Below, piece by piece: positions 35,651-48,160 of a DNA stretch of 64,000 bases. Below the pieces are notes generated by a model. That model had not been told where the DNA came from, searched no databases, and saw only the letters and a program-made list of their open reading frames with translations. The DNA is taken from contig CAJFCJ010000019.1 in NCBI GenBank assembly GCA_904063045.1, positions 558,001 through 622,000 on the forward strand. The letters run 5' to 3'. The first letter of the stretch is position 1. Each line of letters starts with the position of its first letter. This DNA is from Dimorphilus gyrociliatus. Taxonomy: Eukaryota; Annelida; Polychaeta; Dinophilidae. The translations under genes and the position numbers were made by a program.

Positions 35651-37516
35651 TTAGTCAAGGCCTCCATCGTCTCTTGTCTGAAAAGCATTTCGTGCTCTAG
35701 AGAAGGACACTCTGAGATGAGCTGTCTCCGCAAGTTGGTAATCATGGAGATTCTATGTGTACGAAGTTGTTTTTATACTTTTTTTCACATTTTTTATTAA
35801 AAAACTCACTATAAGGGCAATAACTGCTTCTTCAATTGTATCCATTTGAACCAAGGCCATCTTGCGGTCTTTTCTGTCCCGATCCTTGCCACTGGAAGGG
35901 AAAAATAATTTACCTCAACTTCAAATAATTTAAATGGAAAAAAAATGTCAACTAACGGTAAAAATTTAAAATCCCTTATTGATCCATATTGAGAGAGTAG
36001 TTCTCTCATTCCTCTTTCATCCGTATCGCCAGCAATGTTTGATAAGTGAAGAGTTGTAGATGGTGGATAGATATTATGATGATTTTTAGAATGCGTTTTT
36101 CTAAATCTATGCAAATGAGACCCACTGTAGTCCCTAGTTAAATGTGCTTCGGGTAGGCCATCTTTCGGCATCTGAATGGTTCTGTGCTTTGATTGATTGA
36201 TACGAATTTGTCGTCCCCATATTTTTAAGTTATTTAAATGTTGAATAGCTAAGTCGGCTCCATTTGAATCCGTAAATTGAATAAGGGCAGTATCTTTCTT
36301 TTGGTAGAGCACTTTCACGCGAAGGACATCACCATAAACACCTACATAAAATAATATGCATATTTTATTATATCCTATTCTTATTGTTCAAAATTAAACC
36401 TACCAAACAGAGTAAATAAATAATCCGGCGTAACAATCTAAAATAAAACAAATAAAAAAGTTTTAGAGAGCCAATTAATTATTAAAACATCCACTTACTT
36501 CGTCATTCAAATTCGAAACAATTACAACAGAGTTCTCACTACCAGAACCGTCTCTATCTCTGTACCTAGAATCAATATCAGGTCGCATGCCTCTTGGTGC
36601 ATCGTATCTGTCTCTATCTCTATCATAATCTTCTTCACCAGACGGTAGGCGCTTTGTAAAATCCCTGGTTTTATCATTATTATATTTAATACTAAGACCA
36701 GTCATTTTTGAAAATTCTATTCTGAGCGTACAGCAGCCGTTATAAATGTTTTCACCGTCTAACTTTAGTAAAGCAACTTGAGCTGATAGGGGATCAGCCA
36801 TTTCTATGAGAGCTTGAAATTGGTTTGGAAATTCTGTAATAAAGAAAATTATTAATACTTATATTAATTCCCAAATAAGAAAATTTACTATTTTTGTTGA
36901 AAGCAACCATTTTGTGTACTTCACCATGTTTCGAAAAAACTTCATACAGAGTGTCGATATTCACAGGGAAATTAGTATGATCAACAATTACACGGAGAAT
37001 TTTCTTTTCATGAACATCAGGTGATAATTCTAATGTACACTTCTTTTCATATTCGATAACTTTCAAGTGTCGGGCTGCTTGCAGGGCTGCCTCAGCTCCA
37101 AAATTACCACCCGAATCCGTTTTCATTTCTTTACGGTTACTAAATTGAACATAAATCTGTCTACCTTTCCGTATTTCGGGCTTTCGGTTGTAATAATCTA
37201 CAAGTCTCTTAGCACTTTCTAAATCGGATAGTTCTAAAATAGCTTGATTTTTCTTCTTTACTAAAACCAAATTAGTAAGATCTCCAAATGGCTTTCCGAG
37301 ATTGATAACATCCAATTCGGTAGCTTCAGAAGGTAATGAGCGAAAATGCACAACCCTGGAAGGCTCATTTGATTCACCTTCCTCTAATTTAGTCTTTTTC
37401 AATCCAGAATCATCAGCCGGTTCGACTTTCTCTTGCGGTGAAACATCGGCAGTTCGCTAAATGCATCAGAAATACATACAATTTTAGAGTAATTAATAAA
37501 AATACTACACCTTCAT
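35651..37516 (-). CDS. PTBP1: Polypyrimidine tract-binding protein (four RRMs)
   Basis: Seven exons: 37511..37516, 36889..37456, 36499..36833, 36404..36437, 35957..36341, 35810..35891, 35651..35752. Phases agree and give 503 residues. RRM1: [19 protein letters not shown]2: [27 protein letters not shown]. An RD-rich linker ([12 protein letters not shown]) precedes RRM3: [25 protein letters not shown]4: [36 protein letters not shown]. This is the PTBP/hephaestus layout; the protein binds UC-rich pre-mRNA and represses exons in the nucleus. The leader before RRM1 is short, and the first coding exon is only two codons (Met-Lys). Starts 128 bp from the THOC7 ATG on the other strand, a probable shared promoter. 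Which PTBP paralogue it represents is not meaningful outside vertebrates. Confidence 0.93.
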
Positions 37517-37644
37517 TTTAACTGCCTATTTCGTAAACCTTGAAGCATGAGATAAATCCGGAAACCGATTCTGCAAGCTGAATGAGATTTCGTGGTACAG
37601 AACGAGACCGGCGTAAGGTGGTCACATGGTCCGGTATTTTCAAA
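37517..37644. promoter_or_regulatory. Bidirectional promoter, PTBP / THOC7
   Basis: Only 128 bp separate the two start codons, so both 5' UTRs and core promoters must fit here or overlap. No TATA box is evident. Two RNA-processing genes share it. Confidence 0.7.
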
Positions 37645-38806
37645 ATGGCGCAGATTGGAAATGATGGTAAATAATTTTATCTCACTACGACTTGTATTCA
37701 CTTGGAAATCTATCTTTTATAAATAAAAGTTACTTTACTAAATTACATTCTCAGCTTTCAAAGTATCGTAATCATTAATTTACTTTTTTCGGCCTTTCTA
37801 TTTTATTTGTATTACGAAAGGAAATTTTCAAATAAAGTGTGTTCTTCAGATGATGCGATAAAGAGAAGATTATTTAACGAAGGTGACAGTGGTGCGGATG
37901 AACGACGAATCAATACTTTAATCAGAACTTATGGAAGATGGCTTGATTTAAAACCAGGAGAAGAGAGGTTATATCCAAAGAAATTTTGCTACAAATAGAT
38001 TTATTAAAACTAACCCTATTCTTAGGGATTTATTGTTTGAAAGAATTCTTTGCCAATTAAGTCAATGTCGGAACGCTATGGAAAAAACTCAGCTAGTTCA
38101 CGAAATGAATTTATTGGAGCAGGAAAATTATGAAAACTTAAACTCAGAAATAGGTGTGTATATGTGTATTAATCAAAAAAATTGATACAATTTTCACCGA
38201 GAAATATCACCATTAAACTTTAAAATATCTCTAGAGCAAGCAATTATGTTATCAAAGAAGAATATTGCTGATGCTAAAAAAGATTTACAGTATGCTAGGA
38301 CAATAAGAAGAAATAGACAAGGTTGCAGAAATTAAATTTTTTCAGCTTTTAAAAGTATTAAATGTGATTCTTCATTTAGAATATGATGCCCTAGCTAAAA
38401 TTATAAAAGAGCACCCTGAAAGAAAGACGACTGAAAGGTAAAAAACAGTTGTATATTTATCATGTCAAACATTTCTATTATAATTTTTTTAGCAAAATCT
38501 CCGAATTAAAAGAAGAATTAGGTCAACTAAATGAATCTAGACGGTGTCTAAGAGATAAGGTATATTGACTTTATAATTTTCATTCAACATTTTGAACACT
38601 ACAATATATTTTTCAGTTGGAATTGAGGAAAAAGCAATTGACTGCCATTGTTACAACAATTCACGAAATGCAAAGAACTTTAAGGGGTAAGTTTTTTACT
38701 TATATTGATATCAAATGATGCTATTTATCAAATTTAATCAGAGGAGGAGAATATAGAAGCAAATTCAAAACTAGCTGTAGAGGATGGCGAGATGGACACA
38801 TCTTGA
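37645..38806 (+). CDS. THOC7: THO complex subunit 7
   Basis: Eight short exons: 37645..37666, 37850..37967, 38026..38153, 38235..38321, 38380..38437, 38493..38559, 38617..38686, 38742..38806. All are in phase and give 204 residues, the same length as human THOC7. THO/TREX couples transcription to mRNA export in the nucleus. Family matches: AIKRRLFNEGDSGADERRIN near the N-terminus, the coiled coil with NYENLNSEI, then NRQEYDALAKIIKEHPERK and ELRKKQLTAIVTTIHEMQ, and an acidic tail ending GEMDTS. The six introns after the first are 55-81 bp. Confidence 0.94.
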
Positions 38807-39190
38807 ATGGGAAAAAAATATATTTCTTTTCGTTATACTTTTATATACTAAACTACGTTTTATTTTTAATGAGAAAAAAAGGAATACAATTAAAATTACA
38901 AGGCAAGAAACTCTAAGGTAATTTCAGACTATTAGCCAATGCCTAAATTTAGCATTTACCACGCCCAGAGCTTATTTTTTTTTGTTTTTTTTTTTGTAGA
39001 ACACTTAAACAACAAGTATCGTAAAAATATGTTGTTAGATGTTGATTTTAATTTATAAGGCATCATTTTTAAGGATATTGAAATATATTTGTTTCGGATG
39101 TAGAAGCATTAGGTTTAATGTAGATGAGACTATATACGGCATGCAACATTAATACTAACTTTCCATTAGTTTTCGAATTAATTCTACGTA
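38807..39190. other. Convergent 3' flanks (THOC7 / universal stress protein)
   Basis: Short tail-to-tail spacer, T/A rich, no exon seen. Confidence 0.5.
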
Positions 39191-39796
39191 TTACTTGTGA
39201 CGACAAACAATAATGGGAACAGGAGAATGGTTAACGACATAGTCGGAGACAGATCCCATTAAAGTACGTCTCAATTTTCCTTGCCCACGGGTTCCCATCA
39301 CTATAAAGTCTGCCTCAAATTTATGAGCACTTGAGACTATACTTTCGCCAGGATTTTCGAATTCTTGAATAAATTCAGCATTTGTTACCTAGAAAAGTCA
39401 TTGCGTGTGTTCAGTTAATCATCATTTCCGATAGCTATATAATTCTTTACAAATTTAGATAAATGTATTTAATATAATTGGAGAGAGGTAGTAATGCTAT
39501 TTACATTGTGCTTCTCTAATTTTTCCTGATACTTTTTCGCAAGATCTTCTGCTTTTTGTCGTCCTGCACGAGTTTGAGCTTCCCATGTGTCCCTACTTGG
39601 CATCGAAGGATATTCGATGCAATGAATTAAAAATAACTTCGTAGTCGGTCTGTGCAAATGGCTTAAATACCCTGTTTTGAATTGTATATAACTTATGAGC
39701 ATAATGCTAATAATTATACAAACACTCAGTGGCTTCCTCTGCATTAGAGCTTCCATCCACAGCAATAATACCAACATCTCCTTTTTGAGCAGCCAT
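39191..39796 (-). CDS. Universal stress protein (UspA domain), copy A
   Basis: Three exons (39724..39796, 39505..39671, 39191..39388) give 145 residues consisting of one UspA domain. N-terminal strand and Asp: VGIIAVDGSSNAEEATEWYL. The ATP-binding loop reads MGTRGQGKLRRTLMGSVSDYVV, giving the G-x2-G-x9-GS pattern typical of nucleotide-binding USPs. C-terminal strand: PVPIIVCRHK. These cytosolic proteins occur in plants, bacteria and some invertebrates, with poorly defined stress roles. The first intron splits the Trp codon of EWY in phase 1, the same place as in copy B at 54.4 kb, so the two are paralogues. Confidence 0.93.
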
Positions 39797-40335
39797 TTAG
39801 AACAATAAGGACAAAATCTGTCAATTTAATTAATTGGATTTAAATTTTTATCAATAAAACGACAAGAATTTGAAGAGGGGTACTGAATAATGAACATTAA
39901 AAAATATCCGTTTGACTGAAAGCTCACCAAAAATAATTGAAAAGATAAAAAAACATATATTACATTCGTTATATCACCCACAAAAAGATAATATTACAGC
40001 TTTATTCACTCTGAATATGTTTGTAGACAGCAACGAACTTGAAGTGTGTCAGAGAAATGGCGAATGTTTCGTGATATTACTTGCTCCCCCTTTTTATTTT
40101 CTCCACCAGTCTTAATACAGAACAGGGTTCCAGGTGACGGAGTTGGGAGCAATATCAACCTTGTTTGTCTAATTTCGAAGCTAATAGTAATATTTTTAGA
40201 TTTTATTTCAAGAGAAAATTTGCAGTAAAATTATACATTGAAAGTGCATGAATTAAAATATGAACGTTTCTCAAACTTTAGCAGTCTTCCCGTAAATAAA
40301 TTCAAATTTGCTCGTAACGTAGGAAAAAGATAGAC
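39797..40335. other. Intergenic, universal stress protein A upstream region
   Basis: 540 bp between two minus-strand genes. No exon or clear signal recognised. Confidence 0.45.
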
Positions 40336-41984
40336 CTAATTGTCGTCAGCAGGCATATCATTAAAAGTCTTGAAAATTTCCTCTTCGTCGATATCATCTT
40401 CGTCCATTTCATTATCATTTTTAGAGCTTACATTACTACTTCCTTTTCCATCATTTAAATTATCACGTTTACTGTTTTCGTTTTGTTCGTTCGATATCTG
40501 ACTGTCGTTTGGTATTATTGATTCCGTTTTAAGACGATCCGTGTTGTGGCATTTTTCTTCTTCATTTATAGTGTCACTTGTCTCAAACTTTAGGCCAACC
40601 ACATATTTACTATTGTTAGTTAATGGCTTGGAATCATCAGTTGTACTTATTTCTGCTTCGGATGGGCTACTACCTAATATAAAAACAACTCCTTTCTCAG
40701 CTGAATTGCTCTGGCTAAAAGTCGAAGCACTTGGAAATGAAGTATTAACGATTTCGCAATATTCGTTTTCTTGTACACTCTCACTATCGTATTCATTTTC
40801 ACTTTTATTCTCTTCTGTCTCGTTATCCCCAAATTGTATTTTAGTAACAACTTTAGATTCCCCATAATCCAGAGAATGTTTAGCTGCTTCAGAACTTTCC
40901 ATAAGTACTTCATTATTTCCGTTTTCTTCAGTTCCGTATTCACTTTTGTTTGTCTCTGCTTCAATAATATTTTGTGAGCTATTACCATCAGCTTTCATGT
41001 CAGAGAATTCATGATTATTTTCTGTAATTACAGCAATATCTTCGTCTATTGAAGTGTAGTCTAATTTCTTTTTCTTCGAGCAAACGTCTTCTAACGTTCT
41101 AATTCTCTTACGATTGTTTTTAGCCTTCATTTTTTCCTCAAATTCTAGAATAAACGTCTGTATATCGAATGAGAATGCAGACCAGTTTTTGTATTTTTCC
41201 ATTGTTTTAATATCCTCCTAGAATATAAATATGCTTTATCGAAAAACACGTAAATAAAGAATACTACTATATACCGATATTTTATTAAGAGTTTCTTTAT
41301 TTTCTGGTGAACCATTTATTAATATGTTGAGAAGAGAATCTTTCGCATCATGTAATATCTTCTTGCAGAGTGTAGCTAAAATAGTTAGCCTTTCTTCTTC
41401 ACCATCTACGTGTTTAACAAAAATATATTGAAGATACAATAGTATTTGATAAAATACAATAATGAATATGCCTTATAGAATTTCTAATAAGGAAGAGCTA
41501 ACCTTCTGTAACATACTGAAATATTATATTTAAAAATGTCCAATAGTCTATTGCATTTGAGGAAAATGAATCGCATAATATTTTTTCGATACATTCAAAC
41601 ATATTGACAGCTTTTTCAGTTTCTGCCATCTCATCCAATCCCAATGTTACGTAGAACTTAACTAAGACTGATATCCATTGGTAAAGTATAGTTTGATCTA
41701 ATGGTTTTGCTTGACTAGTGGAAATAAGACTTGAGAGTGCTTGGAATATTGATAGAACGGAGTTGATGGGTAGAACATTAAACTTTTCCTTTAAAATAGA
41801 AGAAATAATACATAAATATCTAGTAGATATGCCTATCATATTATATTTAGGCTTTAATCTATCTAATATTCTTTATAATTATGAAATTAGAAATAAAATT
41901 TACCAAAATTAAATGGAGTTTCTTTCGCAAGATGAAATGAAGTTGAGGAAAGATAAAAAAGTGACGCATTGTGTGGAATAGTTC
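40336..41984 (-). CDS. Acidic-tailed helical-repeat protein, partial; possibly PELP1/RIX1-like or the C-terminus of TEX10
   Basis: Exons 41904..41984, 41503..41862, 41275..41405, 40336..41217 join in phase. The first part is alpha-helical (RYLCIISSILKEKFNVLPIN, SVLSIFQALSSLI), recalling the RIX1/PELP1 helical domain by eye. The last exon has a basic NLS-like patch (KKKK) and a long Ser/Glu/Asp-rich disordered tail ending DEDDIDEEEIFKTF, then NDMPADDN. The first exon enters in phase 1 with no ATG in frame upstream, so it must be spliced from an upstream exon. The phase-1 donor of the TEX10 exon 42261..42331 fits exactly and would give one 1133-residue protein (3402 nt, no stop) by skipping 42081..42202. 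Alternatively it is a separate gene starting at the in-frame ATG at 41839. The identity is open; PELP1 similarity is weak and was judged only by eye. Confidence 0.6.
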
Positions 41985-44793
41985 CTGAATTTATATTTTA
42001 AAAAAATTAATAAATTAAATTTAAAATATTCAACCTATTTAGAAATTTTATACACGTCGTATTTAAACTAAAAGACAAACCTGAAAGTCAGTCAATTGTG
42101 AATCTCCGTTGAAATCTTCTGGTGTTATTCTAATGCTTTTTTCCTTTGATACTGGTAAAATTTTTGAAGGTTGTAATTTCTGAATATACGAAGGAGAGTA
42201 ACCTAAATTTTGAATAATAAGCTTCAAAAGGAGCATACATTTATACATTAATTGCCTTACCAATAACTAATCTATCAAATGTTGTAAAAACATCCGACAG
42301 AGCTGATAAATTTCTTTTCATTCTTGATAGGCTAGTGGGAGAGAATTGAGAATAAATATTCATTCGAAAAAGTTTGCCTTTTAACACTCTCACCGAAGGC
42401 AAATATTGTCCATTGCCCTGATAGTTGTCTCCATATCTAAATTACATTCATTCCGAGCGATAGAAATAGGTTGTAAAATTTTCAGTTCAATAGATGGAAC
42501 AATTAAATAGAGGTCGGTCAGCTTGTTTTTCTCCGGAAACTCTTTCTCACATAATAAAGAAAAAGTTTCTATAATATTTATTTCAAGAGAGCTAAGGGCT
42601 GATTCTCTTCCTCTAATGCCCGCTTCATATAGGCATTCGATTAGAAGACGAATTTCATCAGAAGAAAATTTTTTATAACTTATCATCTTGGGTGGAATAG
42701 ACGAAATCCACGAGTTAGCGGGAGGCAAACTATAAATTGAGTCAAATTAGTTGTTGCAAAGAAATTTATCAAATCTATTTGATTGTCATTTTGTATAATA
42801 TCTTACTCAAGTAGATGACGGTATTCAAATGAGAAAAGTAGTATCCTTAAAAATTTTATAATGTATGTGCTTTCTGCAGTTTGACATTTCGTATTATTGG
42901 AAAAAATTATAGCCAAATCTAATAGCTCAGCTTGGTTTTCTTTAAAAAAAAAAGGAAATATTGTATTTCTAAAGCATACATTGTTAAATAATTTACCGCG
43001 ATCACTAGTTCCGCTCATTAATCGCCAAACGACAATTATAAACCGTCGAACGTGCTTTAAAATTAAGTTACCCCGTTTGGCAAGTTTATTAAAGAAAGGT
43101 GAAAATTTCTCCATCCATCTTTCATCCTAAAAAATATTTTTTTCTAGTTATTAATTTATATCAAGATCCATTTTTTTCTATCTTACCATTTCTTTTTGTG
43201 AGGAAACAAAATGAGAATATATTTCGCAAATTCTTAAATTCATTGACAGAATATGTAGTGGCTGTGTAAAGCAAAAGGAGATATTTTAAAAAGTTCTGAT
43301 GTTATTAGACGTAAACTCAACTGTAATGGTAGATTTTTCATCTTTGTTTTTTTTTTGAGAAATTCTTTGTAGTGAATATGGGAATCCAACGAAGCACTTA
43401 GTAAACAAGGTCTCCATAAACTTTTGTTTCAGATTTACTATCTGTTGGTATAAAAATTAATTATGTTTAAATTCAGAGCCGTTACATAAATATTAGATAA
43501 GTGGAATATCTATTGTAATAGGTAACTTACTGTTGATTTCGACTTTTCTTCGTTGAAAGTCTCATTTTTTTCTGTACTATTACAAATATTTAGAATACTA
43601 CATAGAATTCGAGAGATATTATTCAAAGGTTCAGCAATATCCGGTGAAAGGTTTGAACCCCCTTCTTCAAGTGGCAAGTATTCCATCCACAAATCAATTA
43701 AGAGCGAGAATAGAGTTGTTGCAAATTTATTGAACTCATTCTTTTTCTTCTCAAGACTAATACCCTGTTTTCTCATGGAAAATTTTAATTTGGCCTTTTG
43801 TGCTTCATTTCCAAACAAAAATTTATCCATCTCTGTGTCATAGCTTGCGTGAAAATCTTGATCGAGCGTGGATAAGAAAACTTGAAGTCTTGATATGATT
43901 TCTGATCGGTATTTATGTTTAGATAGTCTGCTAGTAGGATTTGTTAGTAAAGTTCGATTGCTGCCTGACTGCTTTGAAATAAGCTCAAGAAAGTTTTTTA
44001 ATATTTCGTGAGAATCGTCGGTTGTTAGAGTTGGATAATATTTTAATAAAATATCTAAAATGTAAAGGGATGAAATCTGTATGTCTTCATCAAGTTTTGT
44101 CATTGCAGAACACAAGTGAGCTGATATTTGAGGGAAGAAGGGTTCAATTCTCTCTTTTCCAATGTTTTCACAAATAAAGGAAAAAAATTTACGGACAGAT
44201 TTTCTAACGTTGACATCACGATTATAGAATAAGGGAGAGGTATATTCAATGATACTGGGCAGTTCCTGAGTTATTAACGATGGATTGGTTGAAAAAAATT
44301 CATTCAAACCGATGACTGCATCCTTACAGAGGCTTGAATTTACATTCCTTGTCCGAGTAAATAGTTCCTATAAGATAAAGTATTGTCAGTTGCAAAATTT
44401 AAAATCAATATGATTGCTCTTTTCGCTAACTTCGCAATATATATTGAAGACTTTTTAACGGTTTATACGAAAATAGTTTTGAATTTACGGTTTTAAATTC
44501 AAAATAAATATATATATTGATAAAATCAATCTTAACCAATAAGACAAAAAACAATGTATATGCTGTTTGTAAAGCTATACATAATATACATGATATACAA
44601 GTACCTGCAACGATTGGTTTTTTCTTGTTACAAGTTCCCCTTCCTTGTGAGTGTTTAATGATCGTATTTCAATACTCTTCGTTTTAAAAGTTGCTACAGT
44701 TTCATTTTGTCCTTTAGAAACTTTTCTGCCAACTTTTATCTTTACTTTTTGAAAGTCTTTATGCTTATTTTTCGACTTTTTACTCTTCGGCAT
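41909..44793 (-). CDS. TEX10: TEX10 / Ipi1-type ribosome-biogenesis protein
   Basis: Exons 44605..44793, 43531..44367, 43322..43441, 43187..43261, 42807..43126, 42394..42729, 42261..42331, 42081..42202, then in one reading 41909..42034 with a stop, for 731 residues. TEX10/Ipi1 belongs to the Rix1 (PELP1-TEX10-WDR18) complex that matures the 60S pre-ribosome in nucleolus and nucleoplasm. Matches: KHKDFQKVKIKVGRK and FKTKSIEIRSLN at the N-terminus; the armadillo-like DVNVRKSVRKFFSFI, FFPQISAHLCSAMTKL and SLYILDILLKYYPTL; then VVWRLMSG and a helical C-terminal half. It is shorter than human TEX10 (929). The C-terminal end is ambiguous: skipping exon 42081..42202 would instead join the acidic-tailed exons downstream in frame. 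The overlap of this feature with the neighbour reflects that unresolved choice. Confidence 0.85.
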
Positions 44794-45201
44794 TGCGATA
44801 GCATGCGAACTTAATATCGCTCAAAAGTCCTAGACCTTGTATATCGTATCGTTTAGTTCTTTGTATCGTGAGCGAAAGAGATCGATTATATTCGATATAA
44901 ATGTAAACTTTTTTCACTAAAATAATAAGCAAAAAACAATCTTATATCTTATCCAATTTTTTAGATTTCTTTAGAACCAATTAACCTTATTTTTTATGTT
45001 TAACTTTGACCACAATTTAAACTCTTATAATTCGAAATTAGAACTAGATGAACTTTTTAAATAAGAGTGTATGATTCAATAGAATAGCGGTAAACAATTT
45101 AATTGATTCAATTTTATTTATATTTTTGCAGCATTTCATAGAATTAAAAAAATTGCTTGGATCATTGAATATGTATATATGATTTATTTAAACACATCTC
45201 G
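44794..45201. other. TEX10 promoter / GH31 3' flank
   Basis: 408 bp between the TEX10 ATG and the GH31 stop. AT-rich, no exon seen. Confidence 0.45.
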
Positions 45202-48160
45202 CTATTCATGCCAACTTATATACGAATCGTTTAATATATTGATCAAGAATCCAGTGATTTTCAATACCTAAAGAATAGAAAGAAAGATTTAGTGTTATTT
45301 TCCCATGTCTTTTTGTATGGTACTATCAAAATAATAATAATAATATACTACCTTAAGCTTGGAGTTGTAAGAGGCTTCAACCCTTTTATCGTTTACTACT
45401 GCATAACTGACTTTCTGAGTCACTCCATAAACGGTCACTTGATTGAGCTGAACGCCAATTGATGGCTGGAAACCCTTTATGTCAGCACTAACGAGCAATT
45501 TATTCTGTTGCGGTAACATTTATTATAATAAAACAAAAATTACGAGAAAGTGCTTCCTTACGGACCTGTTTAACGGTGAAAGAGAAGTGGGAATACTGTT
45601 TATAATCAAAAGCATCTGGAAAACAAAACTCTTTCTTATACAATATAAAATGTAAAGCCACGATATTTTACTTAAACTATCTCCGTCGTCCCACATCAGT
45701 TCACCCCTCGCAACTCCACTTAGAGACGAAGTTACTAGAAGCTTGAAAGGCTTGGTTTGTTGCTCGGTGGTATGTTTAACATTACCAGGAAGCATTGGGA
45801 TTACATGGCCACCTGCTACATGCAATTTTATGTCATCTATATTTGTTTCATTCCGCCAGCCTGCTTTTATGCTTTCTCCAGTGTAGAAATCATACCAATT
45901 TACCTCTTGAGGAAGGTACATTTTTAGTGAAGTTGCGCCTTTTTCCAAAACTGGGCTTATTAGTAAAGATTCACCCCACATGAATTGTTCATCGATATTG
46001 TAAGTTATTGAGTCATTAGGGAAACTGCAAACGAATTTATTTTTAAATTTGGCACTGGCAAAGATCAGTAAAATTCCGAAAGGTACCAGCAATACTGGCT
46101 TTCATTATAATAAAAACTTACTTAACTACTAGGGGTGTAGCGACTGTGCGACCTTCTGCCCGGCTCCTAAAGAATAGAGAATAAAGATAGGGGAGGAGAG
46201 AATAACGGGTTTGTAAAGCAAATTTAATTTTTTGTTTAGCAGTCGGTGAAAAAGCGGCTGGATCCTGATCTTTATTGTAATAACTGTTGTGGTTTCTTGA
46301 AAAAGGGTAAAATGCGCCTAATTGACTCCATCTTACGCACAATTCCTCAGTTGTATTACCATTGAAACCGCAGATGTCAGACCCAATCATTGGAACTCCA
46401 AACAATTGAAAATTTAGAACAGTTGGTATTGTGTATTTCATATCAAACCAGGTAGAACTCACATCTCCAGTCCAATGGCCTCCGTATTGACCAGCGCCAG
46501 CAAAAGTTGATCGAGAGATAATAAAAGGCCGTTTCTGTCTGATTTCCTTTAAAACTTCATTCGTGACCTTCATTTCACTTATGCCATAGAGATTATGCAC
46601 GTCGTAGTGTCTATAGCCGTAGTGTCTGGCTGAAGGGCAAATTGTTTTTGATAATAGGCTAGAACCAAGAATGTTAGGTGTGTAAGGAGGGTTATTCCAT
46701 TTATTCTTAGAGCATGGGGGAACGGATCCATCTACAAAGTTGGATGGTTCATTCATGTCAATCCATAGTCCATCAAAAGATAATGTTTGATGGAAACTTT
46801 TTGCAGATTCCATCCAATATTGTGTAGCATTTGGGTGGAAAAAATCTGGAAAAGCAGTTAAACCTGGCCATACCTTTCCAATAAGGGGTTTGTCATCGTC
46901 ATTTTTCACGAAGACATTCATCTTCAATCCATTATCATATGGAGGATAAGAGCCTGAAGGTTGAGTACTACTTATTCCAGGATCAACAATAATCATATAT
47001 TTTTGATTATTGTCATGCAAATCTTTAACAATTGAAGGCAGTTCCTTAAAGTTTTTTGCGTCATACGTCCAGTCTAAATTGTTTTGCGCATATTCAATAT
47101 CGTTCCATTGAACATCATAAGGAATACCAAGAGCACGGTTTCGACTGATAATTTCTTTCATTTTAGAATCCGACTTATAGCCCCATCGGCAAAGATGATA
47201 GCCGAGAGACCAGTATGGAGGCAGAAAAGTTCTACCAATCAAATTATGATAATCACTAATAACTTGATCAGGCCGAGGTCCTGTGAAAACATAGAAATCT
47301 AAGATACCACCAATGGTTCGAAATGTAAGGGCAGGTGTTGGTTGCAAATCTACATCCATAGCATTGCTATTCAGCAAGAAAACGCCAAAAAAGTTTGATT
47401 TCTTTCCTTTTCCCAAATAGAAAGGGTGAACTCCGTATAAGTTTGTACCAACCGTAGGAGGTTCGTCTCTTGTCCAAAAGCCAAATCGTTGACGGCCCTC
47501 ATTAGCATTTTTTAAGAATTTTGATTCGTGTTCTCCTAGTCCATATATAACTTCAGATGGTAAACGGGTGGAAATTTGAACAAACTGGTCGGAATAGATA
47601 AGAGGAGCTTGACCTATTGTAGTATCGAATAGCACCTCGGAGTCACTCTTACGAATAACCCGTATACCAAACGGGGATTTGGAGATGGAAACATTATAAT
47701 GAGTATTTGAACTTTCGCTTTTAGTATGATATAAATCGACTGGAACTTCGAACCTACTTGTGAAATCAGCTATTTTTATGCGCAGACGAGTAGCACTCTC
47801 CATGAAAATATCGACATGTATTCGAAGAGAATCATTGGGCCAACCTGACGAAGTTTGACGTACAGCTGTACAGGACATTGTTGTTTCCGAAGTCCAACAT
47901 TTCTCCAAAACGTACCCAACATAATTAGATGGAAAGAAACAGATAGGAGTATCTACGACTCTTGATTTCTCAACAGGCTGGAAAGAGCAGCGTCTTAGCA
48001 TGCAGTTATATTGTATTTGACTAAAGCTTCCAGGATCAGGATGACAGTCAAATTTGTCTTTATTTTCCAATTTGATGTCAAATTCCGCAGATGGAACAAT
48101 AGTGTTTATAAACCAAACTGCAAATATACTGAGTTCTAGATATGTTCGCACAATTTTCAT
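45202..48160 (-). CDS. GH31 alpha-glucosidase with N-terminal trefoil-like domain (acid alpha-glucosidase/maltase type)
   Basis: Five exons: 46122..48160, 45672..46024, 45566..45615, 45352..45504, 45202..45267, giving 886 residues in phase. An N-terminal hydrophobic segment (LELSIFAVWFINTIVPSA) is a signal peptide or anchor, followed by a P-type trefoil-like Cys cluster (FDCHPDPGSFSQ, CMLRRCSF, ICFFPSNYVGY). Catalytic barrel: YGLGEHE, LGYHLCRWGY and PYDVQWNDIEY. FDGLWIDMNEPSNF carries the nucleophile Asp, and GQYGGHWTGDVSSTW the acid/base Asp. Distal beta domain: FMWGESLLISPVLEKGA, YDFYTGESI and GGHVIPML. It hydrolyses terminal alpha-1,4-glucosyl linkages (glycogen in lysosomes, or dietary maltose if secreted). 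Shorter than human GAA (952). Three of the four introns are shorter than 100 bp. Confidence 0.94.

Noticed and set aside
36794-36880. Read-through of the PTBP exon past 36889
   Set aside because: The extended frame loses RRM2 similarity. Splicing at 36889 to 36833 restores [16 protein letters not shown], as expected for PTBP.
40541-40977. Plus-strand open frames opposite the acidic tail
   Set aside because: They arise from the Glu/Asp/Ser codon bias of the minus-strand exon. Translation is Ser/Phe/Leu-rich with no motif.
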